From Paludibacteraceae bacterium (GTDB taxonomy: Bacteria > Bacteroidota > Bacteroidia > Bacteroidales > Paludibacteraceae): DNA of 64,000 nucleotides. A model generated the notes under the pieces. That model searched no databases and was not told where the DNA came from. It was given only the letters and a program-made list of their open reading frames with translations. Shown piece by piece: positions 53,256-63,053 of this stretch. The first letter of the stretch is position 1. Every line of letters starts with the position of its first letter. A program made the position numbers and the translations under genes. The DNA is taken from assembly GCA_017456885.1 (NCBI GenBank), contig JAFTIM010000006.1, forward strand, positions 62,001-126,000. The letters are read 5' to 3'.

Positions 53256-53352
53256 CCAAAAATTCACAAATAAAAACAACAACCAAAATCAGAGGAAAAT
53301 TTATGTCGGTCTGTTTTTCAACAAAAAATAGCATTCTTTAACAAAAAGAGAT

Positions 53353-53360
53353 TATCTTTG
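53353..53360 (+). promoter_or_regulatory. -7 element of the glycine-lipid operon
   Basis: TATCTTTG, 42 bases before the chosen ATG of the acyltransferase (53403). It overlaps the first codons of the longer frame from 53358, which therefore seems untranslated. Confidence 0.5.
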
Positions 53361-53402
53361 CCACACTTTTCCCAAAAAAAAAAGGACAAATTTGTTTTGA
53401 TT

Positions 53403-54233
53403 ATGGAAGGACAAACTCCTGTTAAACCGATTAAAATAGACGTAGAAAAAGTCATTCGTTCCAAAACGAACAAAAAAATTCCAAGATTTGTTTTCCGCAT
53501 TGTGGAAAAAATCATTCATCAACAAGAATTCAATACTTTCTTTGAGAATCATATTGGGGTTGAAGGACTTGATTTTGTAAACGCAGCACTTGATTATCTA
53601 AACGTCAAAATCGATATAAAAGGAGAAGAAAACATTCCCTCCGAAGGCGAATTTATTTTTGCATCAAATCATCCGTTAGGAGGGCTCGACGGGTTGACAA
53701 TGGCTTCAATCATAGGAAAACACTTCGATGGGAGAATTAAATTTCTTGTCAACAATTTTCTGATGCAACTGACACCTCTCACACCCTTGTTTATTCCTAT
53801 CAATGTAGGTGGAGGAAGACAAGAAAGAGAATTGAAAGACCATATACAGAACATCTTTGACACTAAACAACAATTTTTGATATTTCCTGCAGGAATCTGT
53901 TCCCGTAAAATAAAAGGGGAAATACAAGACTATGCTTGGAAAAAGACCTTTATTTCGAAAGCCAAGGAATATCATCGCGCTGTTATACCGGTATATTTTG
54001 AAGCAAAGAATTCACGATTTTTTTATAATCTTTCACAAATAAGAAACGCCCTCGGCATCAAATTCAACATCGAAATGATCTTTTTGCCTCACGAGATGTT
54101 TCGACAAAAAGGGAATACTTTTACCGTTACCTTTGGAAAGCCCATTCCCTACGAAACGTTTGACGACACAAAGACTCAATATCAATGGGCACAATACGTT
54201 CGCGAACTTGTTTATGATATGAAAAACTTGTAA
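53403..54233 (+). CDS. glsA: Lysophospholipid-type O-acyltransferase, GlsA-like
   Basis: A 276-residue acyltransferase of the PlsC type. Its HX4D-like box is ASNHPLGGLDGL (His at about residue 85), followed by FLVNNFLMQLTPLTPLFIPI and the glycerol/acyl motif LIFPAGICSRKIKGE. A GNAT-like N-acyltransferase follows 2 nt later. In Bacteroides thetaiotaomicron such a pair (GlsB, GlsA) makes glycine lipids by N- and then O-acylation. The assignment here is by sequence pattern and gene pairing, not by experiment. The start at 53403 (MEGQTPVKPIKID) is favoured over 53358. Confidence 0.82.
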   Translation: MEGQTPVKPIKIDVEKVIRSKTNKKIPRFVFRIVEKIIHQQEFNTFFENHIGVEGLDFVNAALDYLNVKIDIKGEENIPSEGEFIFASNHPLGGLDGLTMASIIGKHFDGRIKFLVNNFLMQLTPLTPLFIPINVGGGRQERELKDHIQNIFDTKQQFLIFPAGICSRKIKGEIQDYAWKKTFISKAKEYHRAVIPVYFEAKNSRFFYNLSQIRNALGIKFNIEMIFLPHEMFRQKGNTFTVTFGKPIPYETFDDTKTQYQWAQYVRELVYDMKNL

Positions 54234-54235
54234 CA

Positions 54236-55189
54236 ATGGAAGCAATAAGAGAAGCTGTTTCAGTAGATTTGATAAAACAAGAGCTTACACCTGATAAGTT
54301 TTTACGAAAAACAAATAAAGCGGAGAATGAAATTTATGTAGTTACTGCTCACAATTCTCCCAACATTATGATAGAAATTGCTCGTTTGCGTGAGCTATCG
54401 TTCCGAACAGCAGGTGGTGGTTCGGGCAATGCCATCGACATAGATGAGTATGATACGATGGAAAACCCTTTCAAACAACTCATTGTTTGGGACCCGAAAG
54501 CGGAAAAAATACTCGGCGGTTATCGTTTCCTTTTTGGAAAAGATGTCCAATTTGACAAAAACGGAATGCCGCTCATACCTACATCTTACGAATTTAAATT
54601 CTCCGAGAAATTTTTAAAAGAATACCTACCCTACACAATGGAATTGGGGCGCTCGTTTGTTCAACCCGACTACCAATCAAGCAAAATGGGATCAAAAAGT
54701 CTTTTTGCTTTAGACAACTTGTGGGACGGAATCGGAGCTCTGACAGTAGAAATTCCCGAAATGAAAAACCTTTTCGGGAAAGTTACTATATACTCCCAAT
54801 ATAACGACAAAGCACGCGATATGATTTTGGGGTTTGTCAATAGTTTTTTCCCCGACAAAGAGCTGTTGGTCGAACCTCTGAAACCTTTCGAAATTCAATA
54901 TTCTCAGCAACAAATATTAGACTTATTTACAGCCGAAAATATCAAAGAAAGTTATAAAAAACTAAATACCGAGGTTCGTGCTTTAGGAGTGAATATTCCA
55001 CCTTTGGTAAATGCGTATATAGGATTGTCGCCTACCATAAAATCTTTTGGTGCAGCACGTTACATAGAATTTGGCGATGTAATAGAATTTGGCATATTGG
55101 TGAATATAGCTGACATATACGAAGAGAAAAAAAATCGCCATATTGAGTCGTATTTGAAATTTTTAGCAGAAAACTCTAACTTAAAATAA
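54236..55189 (+). CDS. glsB: GNAT-fold N-acyltransferase, GlsB-like
   Basis: A 317-residue protein of the OlsB/hemolysin-like acyltransferase group. The segment ARLRELSFRTAGGGSGNAID near residue 50 and the later YTMELGRSFVQPDYQSSKMG are characteristic of N-acyl-amino-acid lipid synthases. It lies 2 nt after glsA and 6 nt before the nucleotidyltransferase gene. The probable reaction is transfer of a 3-hydroxy fatty acid to glycine (or a similar amino acid), the first step of glycine-lipid synthesis known in Bacteroides. Ornithine or other head groups are also possible. Confidence 0.82.
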   Translation: MEAIREAVSVDLIKQELTPDKFLRKTNKAENEIYVVTAHNSPNIMIEIARLRELSFRTAGGGSGNAIDIDEYDTMENPFKQLIVWDPKAEKILGGYRFLFGKDVQFDKNGMPLIPTSYEFKFSEKFLKEYLPYTMELGRSFVQPDYQSSKMGSKSLFALDNLWDGIGALTVEIPEMKNLFGKVTIYSQYNDKARDMILGFVNSFFPDKELLVEPLKPFEIQYSQQQILDLFTAENIKESYKKLNTEVRALGVNIPPLVNAYIGLSPTIKSFGAARYIEFGDVIEFGILVNIADIYEEKKNRHIESYLKFLAENSNLK

Positions 55190-55195
55190 TAAAAA

Positions 55196-56101
55196 ATGAA
55201 ACCTACGTTATTTGTACTTGCAGCAGGTATGGGAAGCCGTTACGGAGGCTTAAAACAGCTCGACGGATTGGGTCCGAATGGAGAAACCATTATGGATTAT
55301 TCTATCTACGACGCTGTTCGTGCCGGATTTGGAAAAGTTGTGTTTGTCATCCGCCACTCTTTTGAGCAAGATTTTCGTGAAAAAGTAGTGAATAAATATG
55401 AAAAAGTTATTCCTGTTGAGGTTGTTTTTCAGGAGATAGACTACGTTCCAGAAGGTTCGTCGTACAACACAGAAAGAGTGAAACCATGGGGTACGAACCA
55501 CGCTCTTTTGATGGGGAAAGACGTTATCAACGAACCATTTGCCATTATCAATGCTGACGATTTTTATGGGAAAGAATCGTACGAGGTTTTAGCAAAATTC
55601 CTTATGGAAAAAGAAGGACACCGCAACGAGTATTGCATGGTTGGTTATCGCGTTTGCAACACATTGTCGGAAAGCGGTTCGGTATCGCGTGGTGTATGCG
55701 AAGTAGATGCAGACAACAATTTGACATCGGTTGTAGAGCGTACGGCCATAGAACGTAAAAATGGTAAAATTCAGTTCACAGACGAGAATGGTAATGATGT
55801 TGAAATAGACGAAAACACACCCGTTTCTATGAATATGTGGGGATTCACTCCCGATTATTTTGATTACTCGCTCGACTTCTTCAAACGTTTTCTAAAGGAG
55901 CACGGACAAGAGCTTAAATCGGAATTTTACATCCCTACATTAGTGAATGAATTGGTTTGCAACAAAACAGCATCTTGTAAAGTTTTGGACACTCCTGCTA
56001 AATGGTTTGGCGTTACTTACGCAGAGGACCGTCCTCAGTTTATTGAGAAAATTAACAATCTTATAGAAAAAAGCGTTTATCCAAATAAATTATGGAAATA
56101 A
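55196..56101 (+). CDS. Sugar-1-phosphate nucleotidyltransferase family protein
   Basis: A 301-residue NTP-transferase. It begins MKPTLFVLAAGMGSRYGGLK, with the nucleotide-binding loop G-x-G-S-R-Y. The NADDFYGKESYEV metal-binding loop (Asp-Asp) is also present, as is GFTPDYFDYSLDFFK near residue 220. It could be a UTP- or other NTP-dependent enzyme for a sugar phosphate; the sugar is not clear. It is 6 nt after the glsB-like gene, and the galE start overlaps its stop by 10 nt, so it probably supplies a nucleotide sugar for galE or a nearby glycan pathway. Confidence 0.88.
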   Translation: MKPTLFVLAAGMGSRYGGLKQLDGLGPNGETIMDYSIYDAVRAGFGKVVFVIRHSFEQDFREKVVNKYEKVIPVEVVFQEIDYVPEGSSYNTERVKPWGTNHALLMGKDVINEPFAIINADDFYGKESYEVLAKFLMEKEGHRNEYCMVGYRVCNTLSESGSVSRGVCEVDADNNLTSVVERTAIERKNGKIQFTDENGNDVEIDENTPVSMNMWGFTPDYFDYSLDFFKRFLKEHGQELKSEFYIPTLVNELVCNKTASCKVLDTPAKWFGVTYAEDRPQFIEKINNLIEKSVYPNKLWK

Positions 56102-57183
56102 AGAAAAAAATCAAACAAACGTGGAACAATTGGAGAGCCTCAAATAGCGATGCGGTAAAAATTTTGGTTACCGGAGGTACAGGTTATATCGGTTCACATA
56201 CCGTTGTAGAATTGCAACAGGCAGGATTTGAGGTTTATATTGTAGATAATCTATCCAACTCAAATATTGACGTTTTAAACGGCATAGAAAAAATAACAGG
56301 GAAAATGCCTGTTTTCGAAAACATCGATTGTACGGACTATGTAGCCATGGATCGTTTTTTGTCGAAACACGAAGGCATTCAAGCAATTATTCACTTTGCT
56401 GCAAGTAAAGCCGTAGGCGAATCGGTAAAAAAACCGCTGCTTTACTATCGTAACAACGTAGTTTCGCTTATCAACCAATTGGAATTGATGTCGATACATC
56501 ACATAAAAGGTATTGTTTTTTCGTCCTCATGTACGGTTTACGGACAACCGGATGTACTGCCCGTGACAGAAGCTGCTCCCCGCAAAACAGCCTTGTCTCC
56601 TTATGGAAACACGAAACAAATTTGTGAGGACATCATTATGGATACGATTTACTCCAACGATCAACTGAAAAGTATCATTTTACGCTATTTCAACCCTATT
56701 GGAGCACATCCGAGTGCTTATATCGGAGAACTTCCAAACGGAGTGCCCAACAACCTTATTCCTTTTGTTACCCAAACTGCGGCAGGCATAAGAGACGAAC
56801 TGAAAGTTTTTGGTTCCGATTATAATACCCCTGACGGCACCTGCATTCGCGACTACATAAATGTGGTTGACCTTGCGAAAGCACATGTGGTAGCCGTGCA
56901 ACGTATGCTCGAAAATAAAACCAAGAAAAATGTGGAAATATTCAATTTGGGAACAGGAAGAGGATTATCGGTAATGGAAATTATCAAAACCTTTGAAAAA
57001 GTAAATAAAGTAGCTGTTCCTCACCAAATTGTTGAACGCCGAGAAGGAGACATCGAACAAGTATGGGCAGACCCGACATACGCAAACGAAGAATTAGGTT
57101 GGAAAGCCGAAGAATCTGTCGAAGACACCTTAAAATCTGCTTGGAAATGGCAGAAATACATAATGAAGAAAGCGGATAAATAA
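56092..57183 (+). CDS. galE: UDP-glucose 4-epimerase
   Basis: A short-chain dehydrogenase-type epimerase, 363 residues. The NAD-binding loop is ILVTGGTGYIGSHTVVELQQ (about residues 24-43). The catalytic Ser lies in VFSSSCTVYG, and Tyr/Lys in SPYGNTKQICED. The N-terminus is unusual: about 21 residues (MEIKKKIKQTWNNWRASNSD) precede the usual start point, where in-frame GTA occupies the place of an expected ATG or GTG. Either the extension is real or a start codon was lost. The start overlaps the previous stop by 10 nt. A terminator is at 57208-57242. Confidence 0.93.
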   Translation: MEIKKKIKQTWNNWRASNSDAVKILVTGGTGYIGSHTVVELQQAGFEVYIVDNLSNSNIDVLNGIEKITGKMPVFENIDCTDYVAMDRFLSKHEGIQAIIHFAASKAVGESVKKPLLYYRNNVVSLINQLELMSIHHIKGIVFSSSCTVYGQPDVLPVTEAAPRKTALSPYGNTKQICEDIIMDTIYSNDQLKSIILRYFNPIGAHPSAYIGELPNGVPNNLIPFVTQTAAGIRDELKVFGSDYNTPDGTCIRDYINVVDLAKAHVVAVQRMLENKTKKNVEIFNLGTGRGLSVMEIIKTFEKVNKVAVPHQIVERREGDIEQVWADPTYANEELGWKAEESVEDTLKSAWKWQKYIMKKADK

Positions 57184-57207
57184 AATTTTAGTTTTTTCAT
57201 AGAAGGG

Positions 57208-57242
57208 AGAGCGGTTAAAAGTGATTTTAGTCGCTCTTTTTT
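57208..57242 (+). terminator. Terminator of the galE operon
   Basis: AGAGCG (57208-57213) with CGCTCT (57232-57237) and an inner TAAAA/TTTTA pairing, followed by a T-run to 57242. It lies between the convergent galE and ClC genes. Confidence 0.75.
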
Positions 57243-59013
57243 ATTCCTCCGAAAAATGGACAAGTACGTGACGATAAGAGTTGAAAATTTTCGATTTGGA
57301 AACATAACCCATATAGGTATCGTTTTCGTCAACAACAGGCAGATTCCACGCATTTGTTTGTTCAAAAACATCCATAACCTTTTCCATCGGCATATTTACA
57401 CGAATACGAGCTGGAGGAGATACCATTAAATCTTTCACAAAAAAACGCTGGTATAGTTCAGGACGGAACATAATGTTACGCACTTCGTCGAGGAAGACGG
57501 CTCCAAGCAATTTCCCATCGGCATCTACCACAGGGAATATATTTCGGTGTGATTGCGAAATGACTTTTACCAACTCTCCAAGATTCATTTCAGGGGAAAC
57601 TTTTTCGAGGTCGGTTTCAATTACATTCTCCATTTTAAGCAATGTCAGCACGGCTTTATCTTTATGATGAGTAAGCAATTCGCCTTTCTGTGCCAAACGA
57701 ATGGCATACAAACTATGTGGCTCAAAGGCTTTGATTGTAACATACGAAATGGTAGAAGTTATCATCAAGGTCATAAACAAATCGTAACCTCCTGTCAATT
57801 CAGCAATTAAGAAAATACCCGTAAAAGGTGCGTGCATTACACCCGACATCAATCCTGCCATTCCTGCAAATGCGAAATTACTTTTTGGTATATCCAACCC
57901 TAATGCATCGAATCCCTCTGCAACCACAAATCCCGTAAGGCAACCTACAAAAAGACTTGGAGCAAAAATACCGCCTGTACCACCACCTCCGTTAGTTGCA
58001 GCCGATGCAAATATTTTAAAGAAAACTATCAAACTCAAATAGAGCATAATAGCCCATGTTTCATTCCTAAATTCGTAAAACAAACTCCCATTGAACAACA
58101 ATTCACTATTTCCGTTAAGCAATTCTCCTATCGTATTATAACCTTCACCATAAAGAGGAGGAAACAGAAATATGAGTACACCCAACATCGCTCCACCAAG
58201 CAACATCTTTCTCAACGGGGAATTTAATTTTTTAAAAACCTGCTCCAAACGATTCATTCCCCGAGTAAAATAGAGAGAAACAAACCCGCAAACAACTCCC
58301 AAAATAATAATGAAAGGAATGCGTGATAAAGTAAAAGGTTCCCAATGTTCGAAATGGAACATTGCTTCATTGCCGGTTAAAAAATAAGAAACCGACGTAG
58401 CTGTTACCGACGAGATAAGCAACGGGACAAGCGAAGTCATTGTCATATCGATGAGCAAAACCTCAAACGTAAACATCACACCTGCAATTGGAGCCTTAAA
58501 AATGCCACCGATAGCACCTGCCGCACCACAACCGATAAGAAGCATCATTGTTTTTTGGTCCATTTTAAAAAACTTGCCCAAATTCGAGCCGATGGCCGAA
58601 CCTGTCAAAACAATAGGAGCCTCCGCTCCAACCGAACCTCCAAAACCTATTGTAATTGAACTTGCAACTATTGAAGTCCAAATGTTATGCAATTTTATAA
58701 TGGCCTTGTGTTGCGAAATGGCATAAAGAATTTTTGTAACACCGTGGCTTATGTCATCTTTTACAATAAACCGTACAAACAAACTTGCCAAAACAATGCC
58801 GATAAAAGGATATGCCAGATACCAATAATTTGCTTCTCCCTCCTTAAAAAACGAGGTCAGCATATATTGTATCAGATGAATGGCTTCTTTAAGAATAACA
58901 GCGGCCAATGCAGCTCCTATACCGACAAAAAAGCTTAATAGTAAGATGAAATGCTTCTGCTTGATGTGATGTTCACGCCAAGTAATCATATTCATATACC
59001 AATTCTGCTTCAT
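57241..59013 (-). CDS. ClC-type chloride channel/antiporter with CBS domains
   Basis: A 590-residue inner-membrane protein. The selectivity-filter elements are GGSVGAEAPIVLTGSAIG (with the gating Glu near residue 130; here G-A-E-A-P replaces the more usual G-R-E-G-P) and NGGGGTGGIFAPSLFVG. About 18 helical segments span residues 20-440. A pair of CBS domains (about 455-580) follows, usually an adenine-nucleotide sensor. Chloride transport is assigned from family. It lies 3 nt upstream of the divergent... that is, on the same strand just after the sugar-transferase gene (59017), so it may be in one transcript. Confidence 0.9.
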   Translation of the reverse strand: MKQNWYMNMITWREHHIKQKHFILLLSFFVGIGAALAAVILKEAIHLIQYMLTSFFKEGEANYWYLAYPFIGIVLASLFVRFIVKDDISHGVTKILYAISQHKAIIKLHNIWTSIVASSITIGFGGSVGAEAPIVLTGSAIGSNLGKFFKMDQKTMMLLIGCGAAGAIGGIFKAPIAGVMFTFEVLLIDMTMTSLVPLLISSVTATSVSYFLTGNEAMFHFEHWEPFTLSRIPFIIILGVVCGFVSLYFTRGMNRLEQVFKKLNSPLRKMLLGGAMLGVLIFLFPPLYGEGYNTIGELLNGNSELLFNGSLFYEFRNETWAIMLYLSLIVFFKIFASAATNGGGGTGGIFAPSLFVGCLTGFVVAEGFDALGLDIPKSNFAFAGMAGLMSGVMHAPFTGIFLIAELTGGYDLFMTLMITSTISYVTIKAFEPHSLYAIRLAQKGELLTHHKDKAVLTLLKMENVIETDLEKVSPEMNLGELVKVISQSHRNIFPVVDADGKLLGAVFLDEVRNIMFRPELYQRFFVKDLMVSPPARIRVNMPMEKVMDVFEQTNAWNLPVVDENDTYMGYVSKSKIFNSYRHVLVHFSEE

Positions 59014-59016
59014 CGT

Positions 59017-60429
59017 TTAAATTCCTTTACCTTTGAAAACGATTTCGATGCTATAAGCAATAATTTTAATATCGTTAAATAGCGACATATTGTCCATATA
59101 AATAATATCATAGTTCAAACGCTCCTTCATCTCGGCAACAGAATGCGTATAACCGACTTTGATTGGTCCCCACGACAATAACCCCGGTTTTATTTTATAC
59201 AAAAGACAATAATAGGGTGCTTCCTCTATTATCTGTTGAATGAAATACGCTCTTTCCGGACGAGGTCCGACAACCGACATTTCGCCTTTTAAAATATTAA
59301 ACAACTGCGGGAGTTCATCTATTCTATACTTTCTCATAAATCTACCATAAGAGGTTATTCGTTGGTCGTTTTCCTGTGTTAATTGAGGGGGAAGTCCTTT
59401 TTCCGCATTGTCGTACATCGAACGGAATTTATAAATTGTAAAAGGTTTGCCTCCTTGCCCTATTCGTTCTTGCTTGTAAAATACAGGTCCTTTGGAGTTT
59501 AACTTTATCCGAAAAGCGATATAGACAAAAAATGGTGATAATATAAGAAGCAAACAAGAACTCGAAACAACATCAAACACTCTTTTTATCGAACGTTGCC
59601 ATGCTGGCATCGACAATGTGGACAAACTAATCAACGGAACGGAATCTATGTCGTTTAAAAGCACACGTCCCGTGATAATTTCTAATTGTCGGGGAAGAAT
59701 ATTTATATCAATATTTTGATACCTCATCAAATGATTGATAATATCGAACACAAATGCACTCTCCTCATCTTCGAGAGCAATGATAATATTCTGAATATCA
59801 TATTGTTTAATGATAGTATCTATTTGTGAAAAGTTTCCTACAATTTTGCCCGTAACCTTTTTCGGCATTCGACTTATGCGCACAAAACCGATAAGATTTG
59901 AACCATAAAAACGCAATTTATTATTGATGCTTTGAGCAGTATTCTCGGCAGTTTGTCCTATTCCTATTATCAACAAATTGAACCGGATATCACCTCTTCT
60001 GATTTTTGAAAAATAATTTTGTGTGATACAAAAACGTACAAAATACATCAGCAAAAACTGTGTCCCCCAAAGCACAAAAAATGACTGATAATAATAATGA
60101 TACGACACTACCACATCGTCAATCAATATCACAAAAAACGTGATTAAACTCGAAATGAACGTAGAAATAAACGTAGAAAACAATTCTACTATACGCGAAC
60201 GCGTAGCCATTCTGTCATAAAATCCTGTAAGATAAGATATAAAAATACAGCATACAGGATAGAACGATATTGCCAAAAAGAAATTATAGTTAGGCGTAAA
60301 AATGGCAATTTCTTTAAATACCAAAATGTCATTTGCCACCCATCGGAAACAACAAAAAAGTAACCATGTAACAATGGATACAAAAAAATCGGCTATGAAA
60401 TATTTTTTAATGAGTTTTTTTATTTCCAT
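59017..60429 (-). CDS. Polyprenyl-phosphate sugar phosphotransferase (WcaJ-like)
   Basis: A 470-residue inner-membrane enzyme that starts polysaccharide repeat units by moving a sugar phosphate to undecaprenyl phosphate. The N-terminal part has four or five helices (MEIKKLIKKYFIADFFVSIV) and a CoA-binding-like domain (about 140-240). The catalytic C-terminal bac_transf domain has the helix SSSCLLLILSPFFVYIAF, then KFRSMYDNAEKG, RKYRIDELPQLFNILKGE and MSVVGPRPER. It lies between the ClC channel and TsaC genes; no glycosyltransferase or Wzx/Wzy is close, so the polysaccharide is unknown. Confidence 0.92.
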   Translation of the reverse strand: MEIKKLIKKYFIADFFVSIVTWLLFCCFRWVANDILVFKEIAIFTPNYNFFLAISFYPVCCIFISYLTGFYDRMATRSRIVELFSTFISTFISSLITFFVILIDDVVVSYHYYYQSFFVLWGTQFLLMYFVRFCITQNYFSKIRRGDIRFNLLIIGIGQTAENTAQSINNKLRFYGSNLIGFVRISRMPKKVTGKIVGNFSQIDTIIKQYDIQNIIIALEDEESAFVFDIINHLMRYQNIDINILPRQLEIITGRVLLNDIDSVPLISLSTLSMPAWQRSIKRVFDVVSSSCLLLILSPFFVYIAFRIKLNSKGPVFYKQERIGQGGKPFTIYKFRSMYDNAEKGLPPQLTQENDQRITSYGRFMRKYRIDELPQLFNILKGEMSVVGPRPERAYFIQQIIEEAPYYCLLYKIKPGLLSWGPIKVGYTHSVAEMKERLNYDIIYMDNMSLFNDIKIIAYSIEIVFKGKGI

Positions 60430-60431
60430 CG

Positions 60432-61040
60432 CTACTCACGTATGATTTTCACTTCACCGTTTATTCCTACTTTAATGATACTCGAAGGCGAAGATTTTGT
60501 AACATCATTCTGTCGGTATTGAACAATATAATCGACACGCTCTTTGATAAGAGAATCTATTTCACAAAAATATTTCGGCGTAGGCAACCCGTGTATATTT
60601 GCCGAAGTAGAAACTATCGGACGACGCAGCATTTCACAAAGTTTTTTCGAGAAAGGTTCTGCGGTTACCCGTATGCCAATGCTCTTATCGGCTGCCAACA
60701 AATTCTCGGCAATATTTTTTGCTTGCGGATAAATAATTGTCAGAGGCTTTTCACTTATTTCCGCCAAGTCCCACGCTATATCGGGCACTGTATCTACATA
60801 ATTCATTATTCGTGCGGTGCTATCAACCAACACCAACATCGCTTTACTGTCTGCACGCTGTTTTATTTCATAAATTCGTTTAACAGCTATCTCGTTGGTT
60901 GCATCACAACCTATACCCCAAACCGTATCGGTTGGATATAAAATCACACCACCGTTTCGAAGTGTTTCCAAACATTGACGAAAATCGTCGGACGAAAACG
61001 GATTACTCTCTTTTTGCAATTCTTTTGCGTTCGTTTTCAT
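60432..61040 (-). CDS. tsaC: Threonylcarbamoyl-AMP synthase (Sua5/YrdC/TsaC type)
   Basis: Makes threonylcarbamoyl-AMP for the t6A37 modification of tRNAs. The 202-residue protein begins [20 protein letters not shown], has the YrdC-fold motif ILYPTDTVWGIGCDATNE and SKAMLVLVDSTARI, and the segment RPIVSTSANIHGLPTP. The length fits the TsaC form without the Sua5 C-terminal domain. Its ATG lies 38 nt inside the end of the TypA gene. No later Met would keep the YrdC core, so the overlap appears real. Confidence 0.92.
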   Translation of the reverse strand: MKTNAKELQKESNPFSSDDFRQCLETLRNGGVILYPTDTVWGIGCDATNEIAVKRIYEIKQRADSKAMLVLVDSTARIMNYVDTVPDIAWDLAEISEKPLTIIYPQAKNIAENLLAADKSIGIRVTAEPFSKKLCEMLRRPIVSTSANIHGLPTPKYFCEIDSLIKERVDYIVQYRQNDVTKSSPSSIIKVGINGEVKIIRE

Positions 61041-62805
61041 CTAAAACAATTTTTCGTAAACGAATAGATTGTGGCGTTACTTCTACATATTCGTCTTCTT
61101 TGATGTACTCAAGAGCCTCCTCCAAACTAAAGATAACCGGTGGAATAATTCGAGCTTTCTCGTCGGAACCCGAAGCCCGCATATTTGTCAATTTTTTCGA
61201 TTTTGTTACATTCACAACCAAATCGCCTTCCTTACAATGTTCACCGACTACCTGACCTGCATAAACTTCCTCTTGAGGATAAATAAAAAATCGTCCACGG
61301 TCTTGCAATTTATCAAGTGCATAAGCAAATGCTGTTCCTGTTTCCATTGCGATAATAGAGCCATTTGTCCGTCGTTCCAAATCGCCTTTATAAGGCTGAT
61401 ATTCCAAAAAACGATGAGCCATAACTGCCTCTCCTGCCGTTGCCGTCAGCACATTATTACGCAAACCGATTATACCTCTCGAAGGAATTATAAACTCCAA
61501 AGTTACACGGTCGCCCTTACGCTCCATGTTGATTAGCTCTCCTTTACGAACGGCAACCATTTCTATTACCCTACCGGAAACCTCATCGGGAAGATTGATG
61601 GTAAGTTGCTCTACAGGCTCACATTTTACACCGTCTATCTCTTTAAAAATAACCTGAGGTTGCCCTACTTGCAACTCATATCCCTCACGGCGCATAGTTT
61701 CAATAAGCACCGATAAGTGTAAAACTCCGCGTCCCGACACCCGCCACGTATCCTCTTTATCCGATTTTTCTACTCGCAAAGCCAAATTCTTATCCAATTC
61801 ACGCAATAAACGTTCATGAATATGTCGAGATGTAACAAACTTACCTTCTTTCCCAAAAAACGGTGAATCGTTATTTGTAAAGGTCATACTCATAGTTGGT
61901 TCGTCAATTGCAATCGGTTTCAATGCCTCTTGTACATCAACATCGGTAAGAGTATCCCCTATATCAAATTTTTCAATGCCGACTATTGCACAAATATCAC
62001 CGGAAGAGACCGACTCTACAGGCGTACGTCCCAATCCGGTAAAGGTGTTCAATGCTTTGATTTTCGCTTTCAACACCGTTCCATCTTGTTTGAGCAATGC
62101 AACATCCATATTGTTTCGGAACACTCCACGATGCACACGCCCTACGGCAATTCTACCCACATAGGGCGAATAATCAAGAGAAGTAATCAACATTTGTGCG
62201 GGTCCGAGTATTGTTTCCGGATCTGGAATATACTTAACAATTGCATCAAGCAACGCATTGATGTTATTTGTTAGCTGGTGCCAATCCTCCGACATCCAAT
62301 TTTGTTTGGCAGAACCGTAAATAGTAGGGAAATCGAGTTGTTCCTCCGAAGCATCAAGGCTAAACATCAAATCGAAAACCTCTTCTTGAACTTCATCGGG
62401 ACGACAATTCGGTTTATCCACTTTATTGATAACCACAATGGGTTTCAACCCAAGTTTCAGTGCTTTTTCGAGCACAAAACGTGTTTGTGGCATAGGTCCT
62501 TCAAAAGCATCAACCAAAAGCAACACTCCGTCACACATATTCAACACACGCTCTACTTCGCCACCGAAATCGGCATGTCCCGGAGTATCAATAATATTTA
62601 TTTTGTAACCATTGTAATTGATAGAAACATTTTTAGAAAGGATAGTAATACCTCGTTCTCGTTCAAGGTCATTGTTATCCATAATGAGTTCGCCTACATT
62701 TTCATTTTCACGAAACAATCTACCGGCAAGCAACATTTTATCGACCAAAGTTGTTTTCCCGTGATCGACATGAGCTATAATGGCTATATTTTTTATCTTC
62801 TGCAT
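61003..62805 (-). CDS. typA: Translational GTPase TypA/BipA
   Basis: A ribosome-binding GTPase of 600 residues. It starts [20 protein letters not shown] with the G1 loop. [16 protein letters not shown] is G3 and [12 protein letters not shown] is G4, followed by EF-G-like domains and the BipA C-terminal domain (about 400-600). It acts in ribosome assembly and stress adaptation in other bacteria. The upstream region, before 62805, holds tRNA-Arg on the opposite strand, so the two are divergent. Confidence 0.96.
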   Translation of the reverse strand: MQKIKNIAIIAHVDHGKTTLVDKMLLAGRLFRENENVGELIMDNNDLERERGITILSKNVSINYNGYKINIIDTPGHADFGGEVERVLNMCDGVLLLVDAFEGPMPQTRFVLEKALKLGLKPIVVINKVDKPNCRPDEVQEEVFDLMFSLDASEEQLDFPTIYGSAKQNWMSEDWHQLTNNINALLDAIVKYIPDPETILGPAQMLITSLDYSPYVGRIAVGRVHRGVFRNNMDVALLKQDGTVLKAKIKALNTFTGLGRTPVESVSSGDICAIVGIEKFDIGDTLTDVDVQEALKPIAIDEPTMSMTFTNNDSPFFGKEGKFVTSRHIHERLLRELDKNLALRVEKSDKEDTWRVSGRGVLHLSVLIETMRREGYELQVGQPQVIFKEIDGVKCEPVEQLTINLPDEVSGRVIEMVAVRKGELINMERKGDRVTLEFIIPSRGIIGLRNNVLTATAGEAVMAHRFLEYQPYKGDLERRTNGSIIAMETGTAFAYALDKLQDRGRFFIYPQEEVYAGQVVGEHCKEGDLVVNVTKSKKLTNMRASGSDEKARIIPPVIFSLEEALEYIKEDEYVEVTPQSIRLRKIVLDENERKRIAKRE

Positions 62806-62915
62806 AAAACTTATATTTTCGCAAAAGTAACGAAAAATAGCTTGTCCGAGAGGCTGTTTTTTTGCTTTTTTGAAAGAAAAATGCGAAAAAATATTTTTTT
62901 TACAAAAAAAGCTAT

Positions 62916-62923
62916 TACCTTTG
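62916..62923 (+). promoter_or_regulatory. -7 element of tRNA-Arg
   Basis: TACCTTTG, 24 bases before the tRNA. The -33 region is T-rich but lacks a clean TTTG. Confidence 0.5.
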
Positions 62924-62947
62924 CACCACTATTGAAACTAAATAGTT

Positions 62948-63021
62948 GGCTCCGTGGCTCAACTGAATAGAGCATCTGACTACGGATCAGAAGGTTACAG
63001 GTTTGAATCCTGTCGGAGTCA
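62948..63021 (+). tRNA. tRNA-Arg (anticodon ACG)
   Basis: A 74-nt cloverleaf. The acceptor stem is GGCTCCG/CGGAGTC with one G-T pair and discriminator A. The anticodon loop is CTACGGA within TCTGACTACGGATCAGA (anticodon ACG), and the T arm contains GTTTGAATC. CCA is not encoded. A terminator follows directly. Confidence 0.95.
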
Positions 63022-63024
63022 CAA

Positions 63025-63053
63025 AAAGACAACCTAAAAAGGTTGTCTTTTTT
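63025..63053 (+). terminator. Terminator of tRNA-Arg
   Basis: AAAGACAACC (63025-63034) with GGTTGTCTTT (63041-63050), followed by TTT; it starts 4 bases after the tRNA. Confidence 0.82.
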
